Shown here piece after piece: positions 1-10,704 of a stretch of DNA of 64,000 nucleotides. Both the position numbers and the translations under genes were made by a program. Position 1 is the stretch's first letter, and each line of letters starts with the position of its first letter. The stretch comes from Amyelois transitella (taxonomy: Eukaryota > Arthropoda > Insecta > Lepidoptera > Pyralidae). Under the pieces are notes generated by a model that ran no database searches, was not told where the DNA came from, and was given only the letters and a program-made list of their open reading frames with translations. Location: positions 1,501,001 through 1,565,000 of the forward strand of contig NC_083532.1 in the NCBI RefSeq assembly GCF_032362555.1, written 5' to 3'.

Positions 1-1560
1 AGTGAATAATAAATATAATCAAAAGCAAAATTGTCTTATAGTTATTTCCGAGATTATAAGTAACATATATGTGTACATACATACATTTCAATGACGTCTT
101 TATACCTTACGGGGTAGCTAACAGTCACGCAAAGATTAAGTCTTCATCAAACATCGCGAACACTTCAAATTTATACGAAATTAATACATACATACATAAA
201 ATCACGCCCCTTATTACGAAAGTAATAATATCTCAAAATAATATAATACTTAACCGATTTTGGTGCTCTATGATGTTGAAATCTATTTACAGATCCTACA
301 CATATTTAAAATTTCATGAAAATCAGACGAACAGTTAAAAATTTATCGCGTTACAAACGTACATACAAATAAATGAGCCAATTTAGGTTCCATGGTCAAA
401 GGCGCGCCCCGGGCTCCTCTCTAGAGTGGTGAGGATGCAACCGGGACTAAAGCCAGGAGGAAGAAAAAGAAACATGCATACAAAAGAATTATTTTCGCCC
501 CAAGTTTTTTTTCAAATTCAAAATCTCTATTGCATATCTTAAAGTATATACATACATAAAATCACGTCTATATCCCTTGCGGGGTAGACAGAGCCAACAG
601 TCTTGTAAAGACTGATAGGCCACGTTCAGCTATTTGGCTTTAAGATAGAATTGAGATTCAAATAGTGATAGGTCACTAGCCCATCGCCTAAAAGAAGAAT
701 CTCAAGTATAAAGTACATCAGTTGAATTACAGTTACTGCTTATAAATACTTACGTACAATTGTGACTTTATGCACACACAAAATGACTTTAAGCACACAC
801 AAAATGTACAGCAGGTGGACTTAATGCCACAAGGCATTCTCTGCCAGTCGAACCTTTGGAGCCCGAATCAACGATCCCTCTACAAATCCATTTTGGATAG
901 TGCGCAAGAGCACTCTTTGAACTAATAGAACCTGCAGCATTACCGTATCGGACTACGAGACGGAAATTTCAGTCCTTGAAATAACATATAGTTGAACTAA
1001 ACGCTTCGATAGTTCCTTTTTGATTCGAGTGGCTGAGGTGGGGAAGAACTACCTGCGTCTATATTCCCAGACAAGTACTGTCCGCGAACGTTAAAAAGTA
1101 AAATAAATGGGTATCTCAGTTCAGCTATTTGGCTTTAAGATAGAATTGAGATTCAAATAGTGATAGGTTGCTAGCCCATCGCGTAAAAGAAGAATCCCAG
1201 GTTTATAAGCCTACCCCTTAGTCGCCTTTTACGACATCCATGGGAGAGTGATGGAGTGGTCCTATTCTTTTTTCTATTTGGTGCCGGCACTATCCTTTAA
1301 TAATGAAAAGCAAAAAAAATTGAATTTGATAGTTAATGAGTTACAAGTTTATATGTAGGTACAGAACCATTGAATTGAAATCAAAATGTACAAACTACTT
1401 TACAAAACTGCAGTGACAATTAATACCTTAGACTTATAACTCTGCTATCGACACGGAATACTCGTCATTTAAGAAGTTCAAGCGATAAGCACGAACGGAC
1501 ACACACGTCAGTACATTTTGAGATAAAGAAGACACCTGCTTAACAATGTATGTATATATA
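1..1560. other. intergenic, repeat fragments only
   Basis: I see no gene here. The stretch holds tail-side fragments of the hairpin-headed SINE-like family on the minus strand (about 549-712 and 1118-1290). It also holds a piece of another dispersed repeat at 410-472 (GTGGTGAGGATGCAACCGGG motif), which recurs at 17880-17935 and, in reverse, at 45545-45592. ORFs here are short and match nothing I recognise. Confidence 0.6.
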
Positions 1561-1561
1561 T

Positions 1562-1570
1562 ATATATAAG
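1562..1570 (+). promoter_or_regulatory. TATA box of the 1620 gene
   Basis: TATATAAG closes a run of TA repeats about 50 bp before the ATG. The spacing equals that of the chorion genes further right. The same TATATATAAGAAAA string occurs before the class A-like gene at 4066. A GATA core (GAGATAAAG) lies near 1520. Confidence 0.55.
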
Positions 1571-1619
1571 AAAACAATCCTTTGTTTTGCAAACCACTCG
1601 TTATTGCGACATAGTTATC

Positions 1620-3381
1620 ATGTCCACTAATAAAAAGATTTGCATGTTATTATTTGTGTTGTTCTGTGAAGCTATTGCGTTGGTACGTCATATTTTTATT
1701 TATTTAATCTTACATTATATCACGTCTATATCCCTTGCGGGATAGACAGAGCTGTGCCGTGTGGTTCCCGGCACCAATAGGAAAAAGAATAGGTCTACTC
1801 CATCACTCTCCCATGGATGTCGTAAAAAGCGACTAAGGGGTAGGCTTATAAACTTGGGATTCTTCTTTTAGGCGACGGGCTAGCAACCCGTCACTATTTG
1901 AACCTCAATTCCATCATAAAGCCAAACAGCTGAATGTGGCCTATCAGTCTTTACAAGACTGTTAGCTCTGTCCACCCCGCAAGGGATATAGACATAATTA
2001 TATGTATGTATGTATGTATAGAGCTAATAGTGATAGAAGGAAGGCTTCAGTCCCTGTAGATTGGGTAAGTCAAGTTTTTACACGAAGCGACTCCCATCTG
2101 ACCTCCGCAAGATTCCCTCACTGTTCTTCGCTTCACTCCGAAAACAGTCATCGGTGCCGTGTGGTTCCCGGCACCAATACAAAAAAGATTAGGACCACTC
2201 CCTCCCTTTCCCATGGATGTCGTAAAAGGTGACTAAGGGATTGGCTTACAAACTTGGGATTCTTTTTTAGGCGATGGGTTAGCAACCTGTCACTATTTGA
2301 ATCTCAATTCTATCATTAAGCCAAATAGCTGAACGTGGCCATTCAGTCCTTTCAAGACTGTTGGCTCTGTCTACCCCGCAAGGGATATAGACGTGAACAT
2401 ATGTATGTATGTAACAGTCATCGGTACATGTTTTTACTATCTTTCATGGTTTTTGTGACGTCCACGAATTTTTGTTTCTACTTTTTTTGGATGGGATTTC
2501 TTTTTTTTGGTGTTTTTTTTTTTGTTATTTTACTCCCTTATTACTGTTTTCTGTGAACCGTTGTTCAATTGAATTACGTTACAGGAAGGGCCAATACAAA
2601 AGGCGTTGCAAACAGCTGAGAACCAACTGAGAAATGGACCATTGTCTTCTGTCATTGGACAAGGTCTTGGTCAGAGTCTGGCGCAAAGTTTGGGTCATGG
2701 ACTTGGGGGTTTAGGGCAGGGATTGGGCCAAGGTCAGAGCGGCCCCGGCTACCAGACCATGGTCATATACAACGAAATCATGAGACAATATTACGAAGTG
2801 GTGAAACGGTATGTAGTTTTTTTTTTTAATTTCAATTTAATCAGTACATACATAGATACATATATATGGTCACGTCTATATACCTTGTGGGGTAGACAGA
2901 GCCAACTGAAATTAATGGTAGAATTCAAGTTTATAACCCTTTGTCTCATTTTACTACATACATACATATCATCACGTCTATGTCCCTTGCGGGGTAGACA
3001 GAGCCAACAGTCTTGAAAAGACTGGAAGGCCACGTTCAGCTGTTTGGCTTAATGATAGAATTTCAATTCAAATAGTGACAGGTTGCTAGCCAATCGCCTA
3101 AAAGAAGAATTTTAAGTTTACAAGCCTATCCCTTTGTTTCATTTTACAACATCCAGAAGAAAGAGATGAAGTGGTCCTATACTTGTTTCTATTAGTACCG
3201 GGAACCACACGGCACTTTATTTTAATTCTTAATTTTTTTTCACAGATATCTAGACTACAAGAACAGGAATATTAACACTAACGGCATTCAAAACCCAGAA
3301 TTTCGTTACCTGGAGGAATTGCTAAGCAAAATGAGTTTGATTGAACTAAGAAAATTATTAGCACTACTTGGAAATCAATAA
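1620..3381 (+). CDS. small secreted Gly/Gln-rich protein, three exons, family not recognised
   Basis: The model is exon 1 at 1620-1682, exon 2 at 2585-2808 and exon 3 at 3246-3381. Both introns have GT donors and AG acceptors, and the phases (0 and 2) join without a stop. The product is 140 residues. It starts with a signal-peptide-like segment (MSTNKKICMLLFVLFCEAIAL), followed by a GQGLGQSLAQSLGHGLGG-type repeat around residues 40-65. A polar, likely helical C-terminal half follows (YNEIMRQYYEVVKRYLDYKN, then a LEELLSKMSLIELRKLLALL segment). Both introns carry SINE-like insertions. An AATAAA overlaps the stop codon. I do not recognise the family. Its promoter layout and its place at the edge of the chorion cluster suggest a follicle-secreted protein, but that is inference. 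The splice model rests on consensus sites alone. Confidence 0.6.
1752..2019 (+). repeat. SINE-like repeat, hairpin-capped family, near full length
   Basis: It begins with the TGCCGTGTGGTTCCCGGCA cap and ends in a TATG-type tail. It lies in intron 1 of the 1620 gene, directly after a short antiparallel tail fragment (1718-1751), so two insertions abut. Confidence 0.8.
2153..2413 (+). repeat. SINE-like repeat, hairpin-capped family, full length
   Basis: Cap at 2153 and tail near 2413, a second same-strand copy in intron 1 of the 1620 gene. The segment before it (2066-2145) resembles another moth repeat (GAAGCGACTCCCATCTGACC). Confidence 0.8.
2955..3214 (-). repeat. SINE-like repeat, hairpin-capped family, full length
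   Basis: The tail (CATA repeats) is at the left and the cap (ACCACACGGCAC) at the right, inside intron 2 of the 1620 gene. A tail fragment of a second copy lies just before it (2846-2905). Confidence 0.8.
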
Positions 3382-3490
3382 AAAATTGGTGTGTAGGTAT
3401 TTAAGTAAAATCTTTTTAATAAGTTTTTAAGTTAGCGGAACTATCGCTGTTTCGCTTTTTATATATACAAACCTTTCAGTCTTTTGATGA

Positions 3491-3550
3491 GTGATGGCTC
3501 TGTCTACCCCGCATAGACTTACATCTATGCGGGGTAGACAGAGCCATCAC
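3491..3550. repeat. perfect palindrome made from two repeat tails
   Basis: Two perfect 26-bp arms (3491-3516 and 3525-3550) are separated by 8 bases. Each arm contains the GGCTCTGTCTACCCCGC motif of the SINE-like family, so two oppositely oriented tail fragments face each other. Confidence 0.85.
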
Positions 3551-3615
3551 TACGACTACGACGTGTTATGTTATGTATATTTAATTACAAATATATTTTA
3601 ATTATATATTTATAC

Positions 3616-3880
3616 GAATAGAAAGAAGAATAGGTCCACTCCATCTCTTTCCCAGGGATTTAGTAAAAGGCGATTAAGGGATGGCCTAGCGACCTGTCAC
3701 TCTCAATTCTATCATTGAGCCAAACAGCTGTACGTGGCCTATCAGTCTTTTCAAAACTTTTGGCCATATCTACCCCGCAAGCGATAAGACGTGATAATAC
3801 ACACGTGTTGTGGCACCTTAAACGGTTCCGATAGGATTCGAACCCGCGTTGTCTTTAACCACTACGCCATCAACACGACG
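3616..3880 (+). repeat. SINE-like fragment followed by a tRNA-like fragment
   Basis: A capless copy of the SINE-like family covers about 3616-3793. Right after it, 3806-3880 reads on the minus strand like a tRNA-derived SINE head, with a GGGTTCGAATCC B-box-like sequence. Neither part codes for anything visible. Confidence 0.6.
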
Positions 3881-4010
3881 ATTAATAACGCAATTACATA
3901 ATATAAATAAAAAAAACTACTATTAATTAACTAATTATTATTATCTTAATCAAAAAAACGCACGTACAGACATTTCCACATATTGATTTTGTACAGATAA
4001 AATGACTAGA

Positions 4011-4020
4011 TATATATAAG
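4011..4020 (+). promoter_or_regulatory. TATA box of the 4066 gene
   Basis: TATATATAAG lies 46-55 bp upstream of the ATG. A GATA core (ACAGATAAAA) sits about 15 bp before it. Confidence 0.55.
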
Positions 4021-4065
4021 AAAATGTGTACGTATTTTAATGATTATTTTTAATAGTTCTTTGAA

Positions 4066-5216
4066 ATGTTCTCATTAATATTGTGTCTCTGTTATATATT
4101 ACAGGTGAGTTAGAATTTATTTATCTAAATATTTATAAGAATTAAGTAAATGATCGACCTAACTTGAGATTCTTCTTTTAGGCGATGGGCTAGCAACCTG
4201 TCTCAATCAATCTCTGTCGAAATTAGCAAAATCTCAACTCTATCATCAAGCCATAAAGCTGAACGTGGCTTATCAGTATTTACAAGACTGTTGGCTCTGT
4301 CTACCCCGCAAGGGATATAGAGTTGCTATATGTATGTAAGGAACTGACTGACATATCAACACATTATCCAAACTGTTGGGTAAAGGAAAAAATGCTTAAA
4401 TTTTCGTGTTTTCAGCGGTTTGCCGGTGAAAAATTGTAACTGACTTCTATGTCCAATTATAGTGCTTAAAAGTACTGCTGCAAATAAATAAATAAATATA
4501 TACGGGACAAATTACACTGATTGAGTTAGCCTCGAAGTAAGTTCTTTGAGACTTGTGTTACGAGATACTAACTCAACGATACTATAATATAATAAATACT
4601 TAATATAGATAAACATCCTGGCCGGGATTCGAACCCGGGACCTCCGGTGTCACAGACAAGCGTATTACCGCTGCGCCACAGAGGCCGGCAAATAGTATAA
4701 GTAGTTATCTACCTTAATAGATAAACTATAATGACTATATTTCTGTTTCAGCACACATCTGCTCAACCATTCAGTCTGTCTAGACCTCTGACCACCCCGC
4801 TGCAAGCAAGAAATACAATTTCAAATATTGGTCATACGAGAAATTTAATTCCCGCCAATAACCGACCATTTAATAACAATTTAATGAACACAAACAACAA
4901 TAATTTATTTAATCAAAATTTAGGTAAAAGAAATGTTGTAGCTAATAATCTAAATGCCAATCCAAATTTAGTGGAAGCAAATTTAGGCAACATTAATTTG
5001 GCAAACGGGTTTAATTTAAATACTGGCAAATTTATGCCAGTCAATAATCCAGTTTTGGCACAGGCACTGGCACGCCAGAACTGTGGCGTGCAAATATTGG
5101 CGGATGCGCTACAAGTGGCTGGCAACATTAATGTGAACGGGCAATATCCAATTTCAGCCAATGTTGCCATTAATGGAGTTTTGCCAAATGATGGCACGGC
5201 GTCGGTTGTGTGGTGA
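4066..5216 (+). CDS. Asn-rich chorion class A-like protein (diverged)
   Basis: Exon 1 is 4066-4104 (MFSLILCLCYILQ) and exon 2 is 4752-5216. The 647-bp intron sits inside the signal peptide, as usual for chorion genes. The product is 167 residues, predicted to be secreted into the eggshell. After the predicted cleavage region (HTSAQ) comes a long Asn-rich arm, NNRPFNNNLMNTNNNN then NLNANPNLVEANLGNINLA. The last 45 residues (LQVAGNINVNGQYPISANVA) keep the spacing of the class A central domain ([13 protein letters not shown]...VPVLGAV) but with little identity. There is one Cys (in RQNCGVQ) and no C-terminal Cys-Gly tail. An AATAAA lies at 5263-5268. No partner gene shares its promoter. The family call rests on gene structure plus this weak domain match. 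Confidence 0.65.
4165..4338 (+). repeat. SINE-like repeat fragment in an intron
   Basis: A capless copy of the hairpin-headed family ends with GGATATAGAGTTGC and a short TATG tail, inside the intron of the 4066 gene. Confidence 0.7.
4484..4690 (-). repeat. tRNA-derived SINE, near full length
   Basis: On the minus strand it starts with a tRNA-like head (GGCGCAGCGGTAATACGCTT, then CCCGGGTTCGAATCCCGGCC), continues through a unique body, and ends in a short A/T repeat. A second member, on the plus strand, lies at 52953-53195. The head is not a working tRNA gene: it continues directly into the SINE body with no separate 3' end. Confidence 0.8.
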
Positions 5217-7497
5217 TGTTATCACAGATATTAATTTATTGATGTATTTATAAATTTAGTTTAATAAATTGTTTTAAATTATTTTGTTGGTTTTATTATT
5301 TTTTATCGTAATCTAGGTTTTGGTGTGAAACGTATTCATTTTGCTTGGTTACGTCTGATACTGAGTGCCTATAATTATAATGTAGGAATGAGAAAGTTGG
5401 CAGCCATTATATCTACATGACTTCGACATTCAGTTCCTGACTAGGGCAAGTTTCTTGACAGGTTAAATGTCAGAATTACAAAAGGCACGGCTTTAAATCG
5501 GTTAATATTAAAACAATTAGGTTTAGGATATAATCTTTGATCGATAAATCTTAGGAAGAATAAGCAGAGATTTTATATGTTCACCACAATAATTTCGAAA
5601 ATCTTAATCCTCCTCACGCTTGCCTCAGTTGCTTCTTTGAAATACAGCCCAAGATCCCGTAGATAATCAGGATCCCAAAGTGGGTAATAAGCATTTGACG
5701 CTTGTACTATATATCAGGTGAACTAGTGCGCGTTTCGTCATTGTCTTAACACGATACGACACGAGAAGTTGTAGTGAAACAGGAATCACACGATAACATA
5801 CATACATATGGTCACGTCTATATCCCTTGCGGGGTAGACAGAGCCAACAGTCTTGCAAAGTCTGACTGGCCACGTTCAGCTATTTGGCTAAATGATAGAA
5901 TTGAGTTTTAAATAGTGACAGGTTGCTAGCCCATCGCCTAAAAAAGAATCCCAAGTTGGTAAGCCTATCCCTTAGTCGCCTTTTACGACATCCATGGGAA
6001 AGAGATGGAGTGGTCCTATTCTTTTTTGTATTGGTGCCGGGAACCACATGGCATTGCCGTAATATATCACACGATAATCTCTCACGAATTAAGAATTGAA
6101 GGCAGATTATGGTGTAGATGCAACTAGGACTAAAGCCAGGAGGAATAAGATATTGTATATAGCTATCCATACTCGTCATTGACAGTGCCGGCCGACATCA
6201 TTTCTACTGACGAGTATGGGTAACATAATACAAAATGTTTACTACAATATCATTGTTTATTGACTCTGTCAGATACTGCACGGCACGTGCCAATAGTGTT
6301 ATGTGCAGAGCGGCCTTTATACATACATACACGTTTCAGTGGTACTTCAGTCTTTTCCTTTTGCCAATTGAAGTATCATTACATTTTTTGTACACGCCTT
6401 TTTCGTTTCTATTTTATTTGACAGCGAGTTCCTTTACTGGTTTGCGCTGGATTAAAATTTTTGCTCTGTTAGCGATTGGGCTTCTTCAAAATCTGCCCTA
6501 ATACTTTTCTCCACCTCCTAAATAGCTTTTGGTAAAGCGAAGATAGCTCTGACGGTGAATATCTGTAATAAACGATGTTCCTCTAACGTTGTATCGCGAA
6601 AATAAAAAGAAAATGCTGCAGTGCAGTTTGTTACCGCTTCTTCTGCACTGACGCGTTGGAAGTGGCAGTAAACTTAGTTTTAAGGAATTTATTTGACGTC
6701 AACCAATGTTGTGAAACCAAAAGATTTGACAATTATTAAGCGATATGAAGCATCCTATAATAATTAATAAAAAGTTTGAATTTAAATTTAATTCTTGAAA
6801 ACTAATGTTATACGAGTCTCAAATTGTTTTAACAGCACTAACGTGAGAGAAGACAGTTTTATATGCCCCATTTTGATGACAGTTCCTTTTTACACGAAGA
6901 AAAAAAAACGAAGTAATACTAAATGAACGTCATATAGGGCAATATAATGTTCTTGTAATAAATGGGCCGGTAACCATGGTCTCAAGTAAGTTACGTTTTT
7001 TTTTTTCATGAAATTACTCCCGTCTGAGCACCGCATAGAAACCCAACTCAGTTTGGATCATGGTTACCACTGCGGTCATAGACCATTTAATTCTTTTGTG
7101 AGTTATATAGAAACTCATAAATCAGTAAGTAATTACTACATTCACAAGGTATATATGAAAAAATTCTAACATTCAACGTACTGAATCGTAGACGTAGTAC
7201 GTGTTTACTATCGTGAATCAAAATTCGCTAACTAAATAAAATAAATACAATACATACTTATAATAACGCCTCTTTCCTGGAGGAGAGGGAGACACAGACT
7301 TTGAATACGAAAGTTAAATCTCTATTAAACCTACATTAAGCTCTAACTTTATATCATGTTCATCAGATTTTAATTCAAGGTTGGACTAGGTTCCCTTAAT
7401 CGTTTCAGTCTCAAAAAACCAAGAAAAGTAATAAAAGTCAGTAATAAACACAGAAATGTTTATTTTATTTCAAACAATAACATCAAAAATAAATAAA
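5217..7497. other. intergenic with repeats, no gene seen
   Basis: Apart from the SINE-like copy at 5798-6052, I see a pair of perfect 12-bp inverted arms at 6167-6178 and 6208-6219 (CCATACTCGTCA and its complement). There is also an imperfect inverted pair near 6970-7075 (GGTAACCATGGTCT versus GATCATGGTTACC), possibly a small MITE. Region 6230-6830 looks like a degenerate transposon 3' end but I cannot name it. Confidence 0.5.
5798..6052 (-). repeat. SINE-like repeat, hairpin-capped family, full length
   Basis: CATA-repeat tail at the left, cap (GGGAACCACATGGCA) at the right. A small ORF over it is a shadow of the repeat. Confidence 0.8.
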
Positions 7498-8498
7498 TTA
7501 TCTACTCATACAATCACAATTGGCAACACTGACTATGCCACCGGCTGGCACGTACCCTTCAAAAGTGACGTAGCCAATCACTGGCATGTCCCCAGTAATG
7601 CCAGTCTTGCCAGAAACGGGCAACTCGCCAGAAATGGCAAACTCCCCTAACTGAGTAGCGCCGTAGCCTGCCACAGATCCAGTCGCCAAATTACCTATAT
7701 TCAAATTACCCAGATTCCCTAAGTAATTATTGGCATTTACATTGTTTATTAAATTATTATTTGACAAACCTGCCAAATTGTTTAGACCGAAATTATTGCT
7801 AGCTAAATTGCCGAAATTACCTCCTAAACTATTGGCAGCTAAATTGTTATTTGCCAAATTATTTGCCAGTAAATTATTGCCAAGATTGTTGCCACCAAAG
7901 TTGTTTACCGCCAAGGTGTTGGCAGCTAAGCTACTTAAAGCTTCGGCGTTCGCAAAATTGTTTATGTTGTTTGCATTTAAGTTGTTCGCTACTAAGTTGT
8001 TGTTAGCCAAACCGGCTGCGGCCAAGTTGTTGCCAATTAAGTTGTTGTTGTTAATTAAGCTGTTGCTTGCCAAGTTGTTGCCAAGTAAGTTATTGCCAAG
8101 GATGTTTCCTGCCAAATTGGCCGAAGAGATGCTATTCTCCGCTATATTGTTGAGTCCTAAGTTACCGAAACCATTTCCAAATCCTGGCCCTGGGACTTGG
8201 GCTAAGGTGTTCTGAAAATAATACAATTATTAACAATTAATTGATTACGCTACAAAACATATATTATATATAAGAAGAACGTACAGATTCCCCTGCAAAG
8301 AATGCGGAGGTTACATGAGAATCGCTTAAAGTAAAAACCTGACTTATCCAAGAATTATGGCCACAAAGGAATGAGGTAGTCCTCACGCCAAGAAAATGAT
8401 AAATCTACCTTGGTCAGATTTGATTGGTATGCTAAAGCCGTTTTATTTCTTACCTTCAAAATGCAAAACAAAAGGATAACGCCTATATGGAAGTTCAT
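7498..8498 (-). CDS. Asn/Leu-rich chorion class A-like protein
   Basis: On the minus strand exon 1 is 8498-8454 (MNFHIGVILLFCILK) and exon 2 is 8211-7498, with a 242-bp intron in the signal peptide. The 252-residue product has a very long arm of degenerate NNLLGNNLASNSL-type repeats (about residues 30-180). The class A domain follows (EFAISGELPVSGKTGITGDM, then PVIGYVTFEGYVPAGG), ending in VANCDCMSR. The GELPVSGKT core makes the class A call secure. The arm, with Asn in almost every repeat, is unlike the Gly-Leu arms of the paired genes. A TATA box (TATAAAAG, read on the minus strand) is at 8546-8553. The long ORF on the opposite strand is a shadow of the repeat composition. No class B partner shares its promoter. 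Confidence 0.85.
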
Positions 8499-8545
8499 GT
8501 TGGCTGTTGTAGACACAAACTAATATAATTATAAAATTTACTATA

Positions 8546-8553
8546 CTTTTATA
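8546..8553 (-). promoter_or_regulatory. TATA box of the 7498-8498 gene
   Basis: TATAAAAG on the minus strand, about 50 bp upstream of the ATG. CGATAAT and TTATCAA GATA-type cores lie 60-120 bp further out. Confidence 0.6.
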
Positions 8554-9337
8554 CATAAAAAAATTATGCCACTTAAATTGATTAAACAAATTATATAACT
8601 CGATTTACGATAATGCAGTTAAGTAATTTTGACATAATAAAAATGTTTGTAACTCTTATCAATTGTTTTGTAAAACAATTATTGTTGCATTTTAATGAAA
8701 TAAAATTTTGTTATTATTTATCAATACTTTATAATTAATTTATCGTGGTCACCAATTTTTCTCGACCAAAAATATTTCTTTTTCATTCCTATTTTATTTT
8801 ATAATATGTTGTAGTGTAGTTAAACATTACAAAACACAATTATGTTAGTTACATACTTAATTTCACTAAAAATTTTTTTGTTGAGCTGTATACAATGATA
8901 GAAAAAATAATGATAGAATTGAGATTCAACAAATACTTAGTGACATGTTCCCTATCGCCAAAGAAAGGGAGGAAATTGTTTTGTATGTTTATAACGAATA
9001 AACTCAAAAACAAACACAAAAAAAAAATTTAACTGATTTTCACGAATTAAGGTAGATAAATACTTCCAAAGTTTGCGTTAATTGACTTTTTTTTTATAAG
9101 CCGAAACCAGGCTTTTACAAGGATCATTTTTATAATTAATTAATCATGAGACTGTAATTTTTTTAAGCACTAAATAATTAAAATTTACGGAGATTATATT
9201 TAATAAACACACTGACGACATGAACTCGTATGACAGAATAGACCTTTGAAAGTGGCATGGGCCACGTAGGATGTCTAGAATTTCTCACGGGAACGAAGCA
9301 CCGCAAAGCAAAATTTAGTAAATAAATCTAGTAAAAT

Positions 9338-9569
9338 ACATACATACATACATAAAGTCACGTCCATATCCCTTACGGGGTAGACAGAGCCAACAGTCCC
9401 GAAAAGACTGAATGGCCACGTTCAGCTGCTCGGCTTAATGATGGAATTGAGATCCAAATAGTGCCAGGTTGCTAGCCCATCGCCTAAAAAAGAATCTCAA
9501 GTTTGTAAGCCTATCCCTTAGTCGCCTTTTACGACATTCATGGGAAAGAGATGGAGTGGAACCACACGG
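9338..9569 (-). repeat. SINE-like repeat, hairpin-capped family, cap slightly truncated
   Basis: Tail at 9338. The cap side stops at GGAACCACACGG and runs straight into the tail of a LINE fragment. Confidence 0.75.
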
Positions 9570-9938
9570 ATACATAAAATCACGCCTTTTTCCCGGAGGG
9601 GTAGACAGAGACTACATGTTTCCACTTGCTATCCACTTTATCGAGGTAATTATCATGAATACAGTAACCAAACATGTTTGATGTAATTTATTACAAAAAA
9701 AATACTTAACTTATGTAAAGCTGATAAATGTGTTGCGATTTTAATTTTGTAATTATTTACACGACTTGACATAGATTTAACATTTAATTGATCACGTCTG
9801 TATCCCTTGCAGGGTAGACAAAGCCAACAGTCTTTTAAAGATCGCGGTTACCCAGATAGTTCCAAACTCAACCAGGCAAAATATTTTCCTTTTGGCGGTC
9901 TTGTCTGAGACATCGCTACCGTTACATAAGTACTTGTG

Positions 9939-10200
9939 TGCCGTGTGGTTCCCGGCACCAATTGAAAAAGAATAGGACCACTCCAACTATTTTCCATGGA
10001 TGTCGTAAAAACTAAGGGATAGGTTTATAAAGTTGAGATTCTACTTTTAGGCGATGGGCTAACAACCTGTCACTTTATATAAATCTCAATTCTATCAGTA
10101 AGCCAAACAGCTGAACTTGGCCTATCAGTATTTTCAAGACTGTTGGCTCTGTCTACCCCGCAAGGGATATAGACGTGATTATATGTATGTATTTATGTTA
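9939..10200 (+). repeat. SINE-like repeat, hairpin-capped family, full length
   Basis: Cap TGCCGTGTGGTTCCCGGCA at 9939 and tail TATGTATG near 10195. Confidence 0.8.
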
Positions 10201-10446
10201 CATACATAATTATTTTTATTTTTGATCTGGATTTCACGTTTTAGTATAAAAATCGCGGCATAGAAGTGTTCTTATGACGCAGAATGCGTTAACTTCTGCA
10301 AACTTACACATTCAAGGACCATGATCGAATGCGCCCCTCCAAAAAGCTCGTCTCCAGAGAGGGGAGGACGCTGTCGAGTCTAACGCCAGGAGATGATGGT
10401 AGCTGTACTATTTAATAAATAAGGTTTTTTTAGAGCTCATGTGTTT

Positions 10447-10704
10447 ACATATACATACATACATATGGTCACGTCTATATCCCTTGCGGGGTAGACAGAG
10501 CCAACAGTCTTAAAAGACCAGGCCACGTTCAGCCGGCTTAATGATAGAATTGAGATTCAAATAGTGACAGGTTGCTAGCTTGTCGCCTAAAAGAAGAATC
10601 CCAAGTTTATAAGCCTATCCCTTAGTCGCCTTCTACGACATCCATGAGGAAGAGTTGGAGTGGCACTCTTCTTTTTTCTAATGGTGCCGGGAACCACACG
10701 GCAT
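10447..10704 (-). repeat. SINE-like repeat, hairpin-capped family, full length
   Basis: CATA tail at 10447 and cap at 10704. Confidence 0.8.

Noticed and set aside
2335-2556. short ORFs over SINE-like copies (for example the [12 protein letters not shown] type)
   Set aside because: The same peptide appears wherever the repeat tail is translated. It is a repeat shadow, not a gene family.
4620-4690. candidate tRNA gene (also 52953-53025 and 3806-3880)
   Set aside because: The tRNA-like heads continue into SINE bodies or are degenerate and truncated, so they are not functional tRNA genes.
7730-8215. 161-codon plus-strand ORF opposite the Asn-rich A-like gene
   Set aside because: It is the antisense shadow of AAT/TTG repeats. 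The minus strand has a signal peptide, splice sites and the class A domain.
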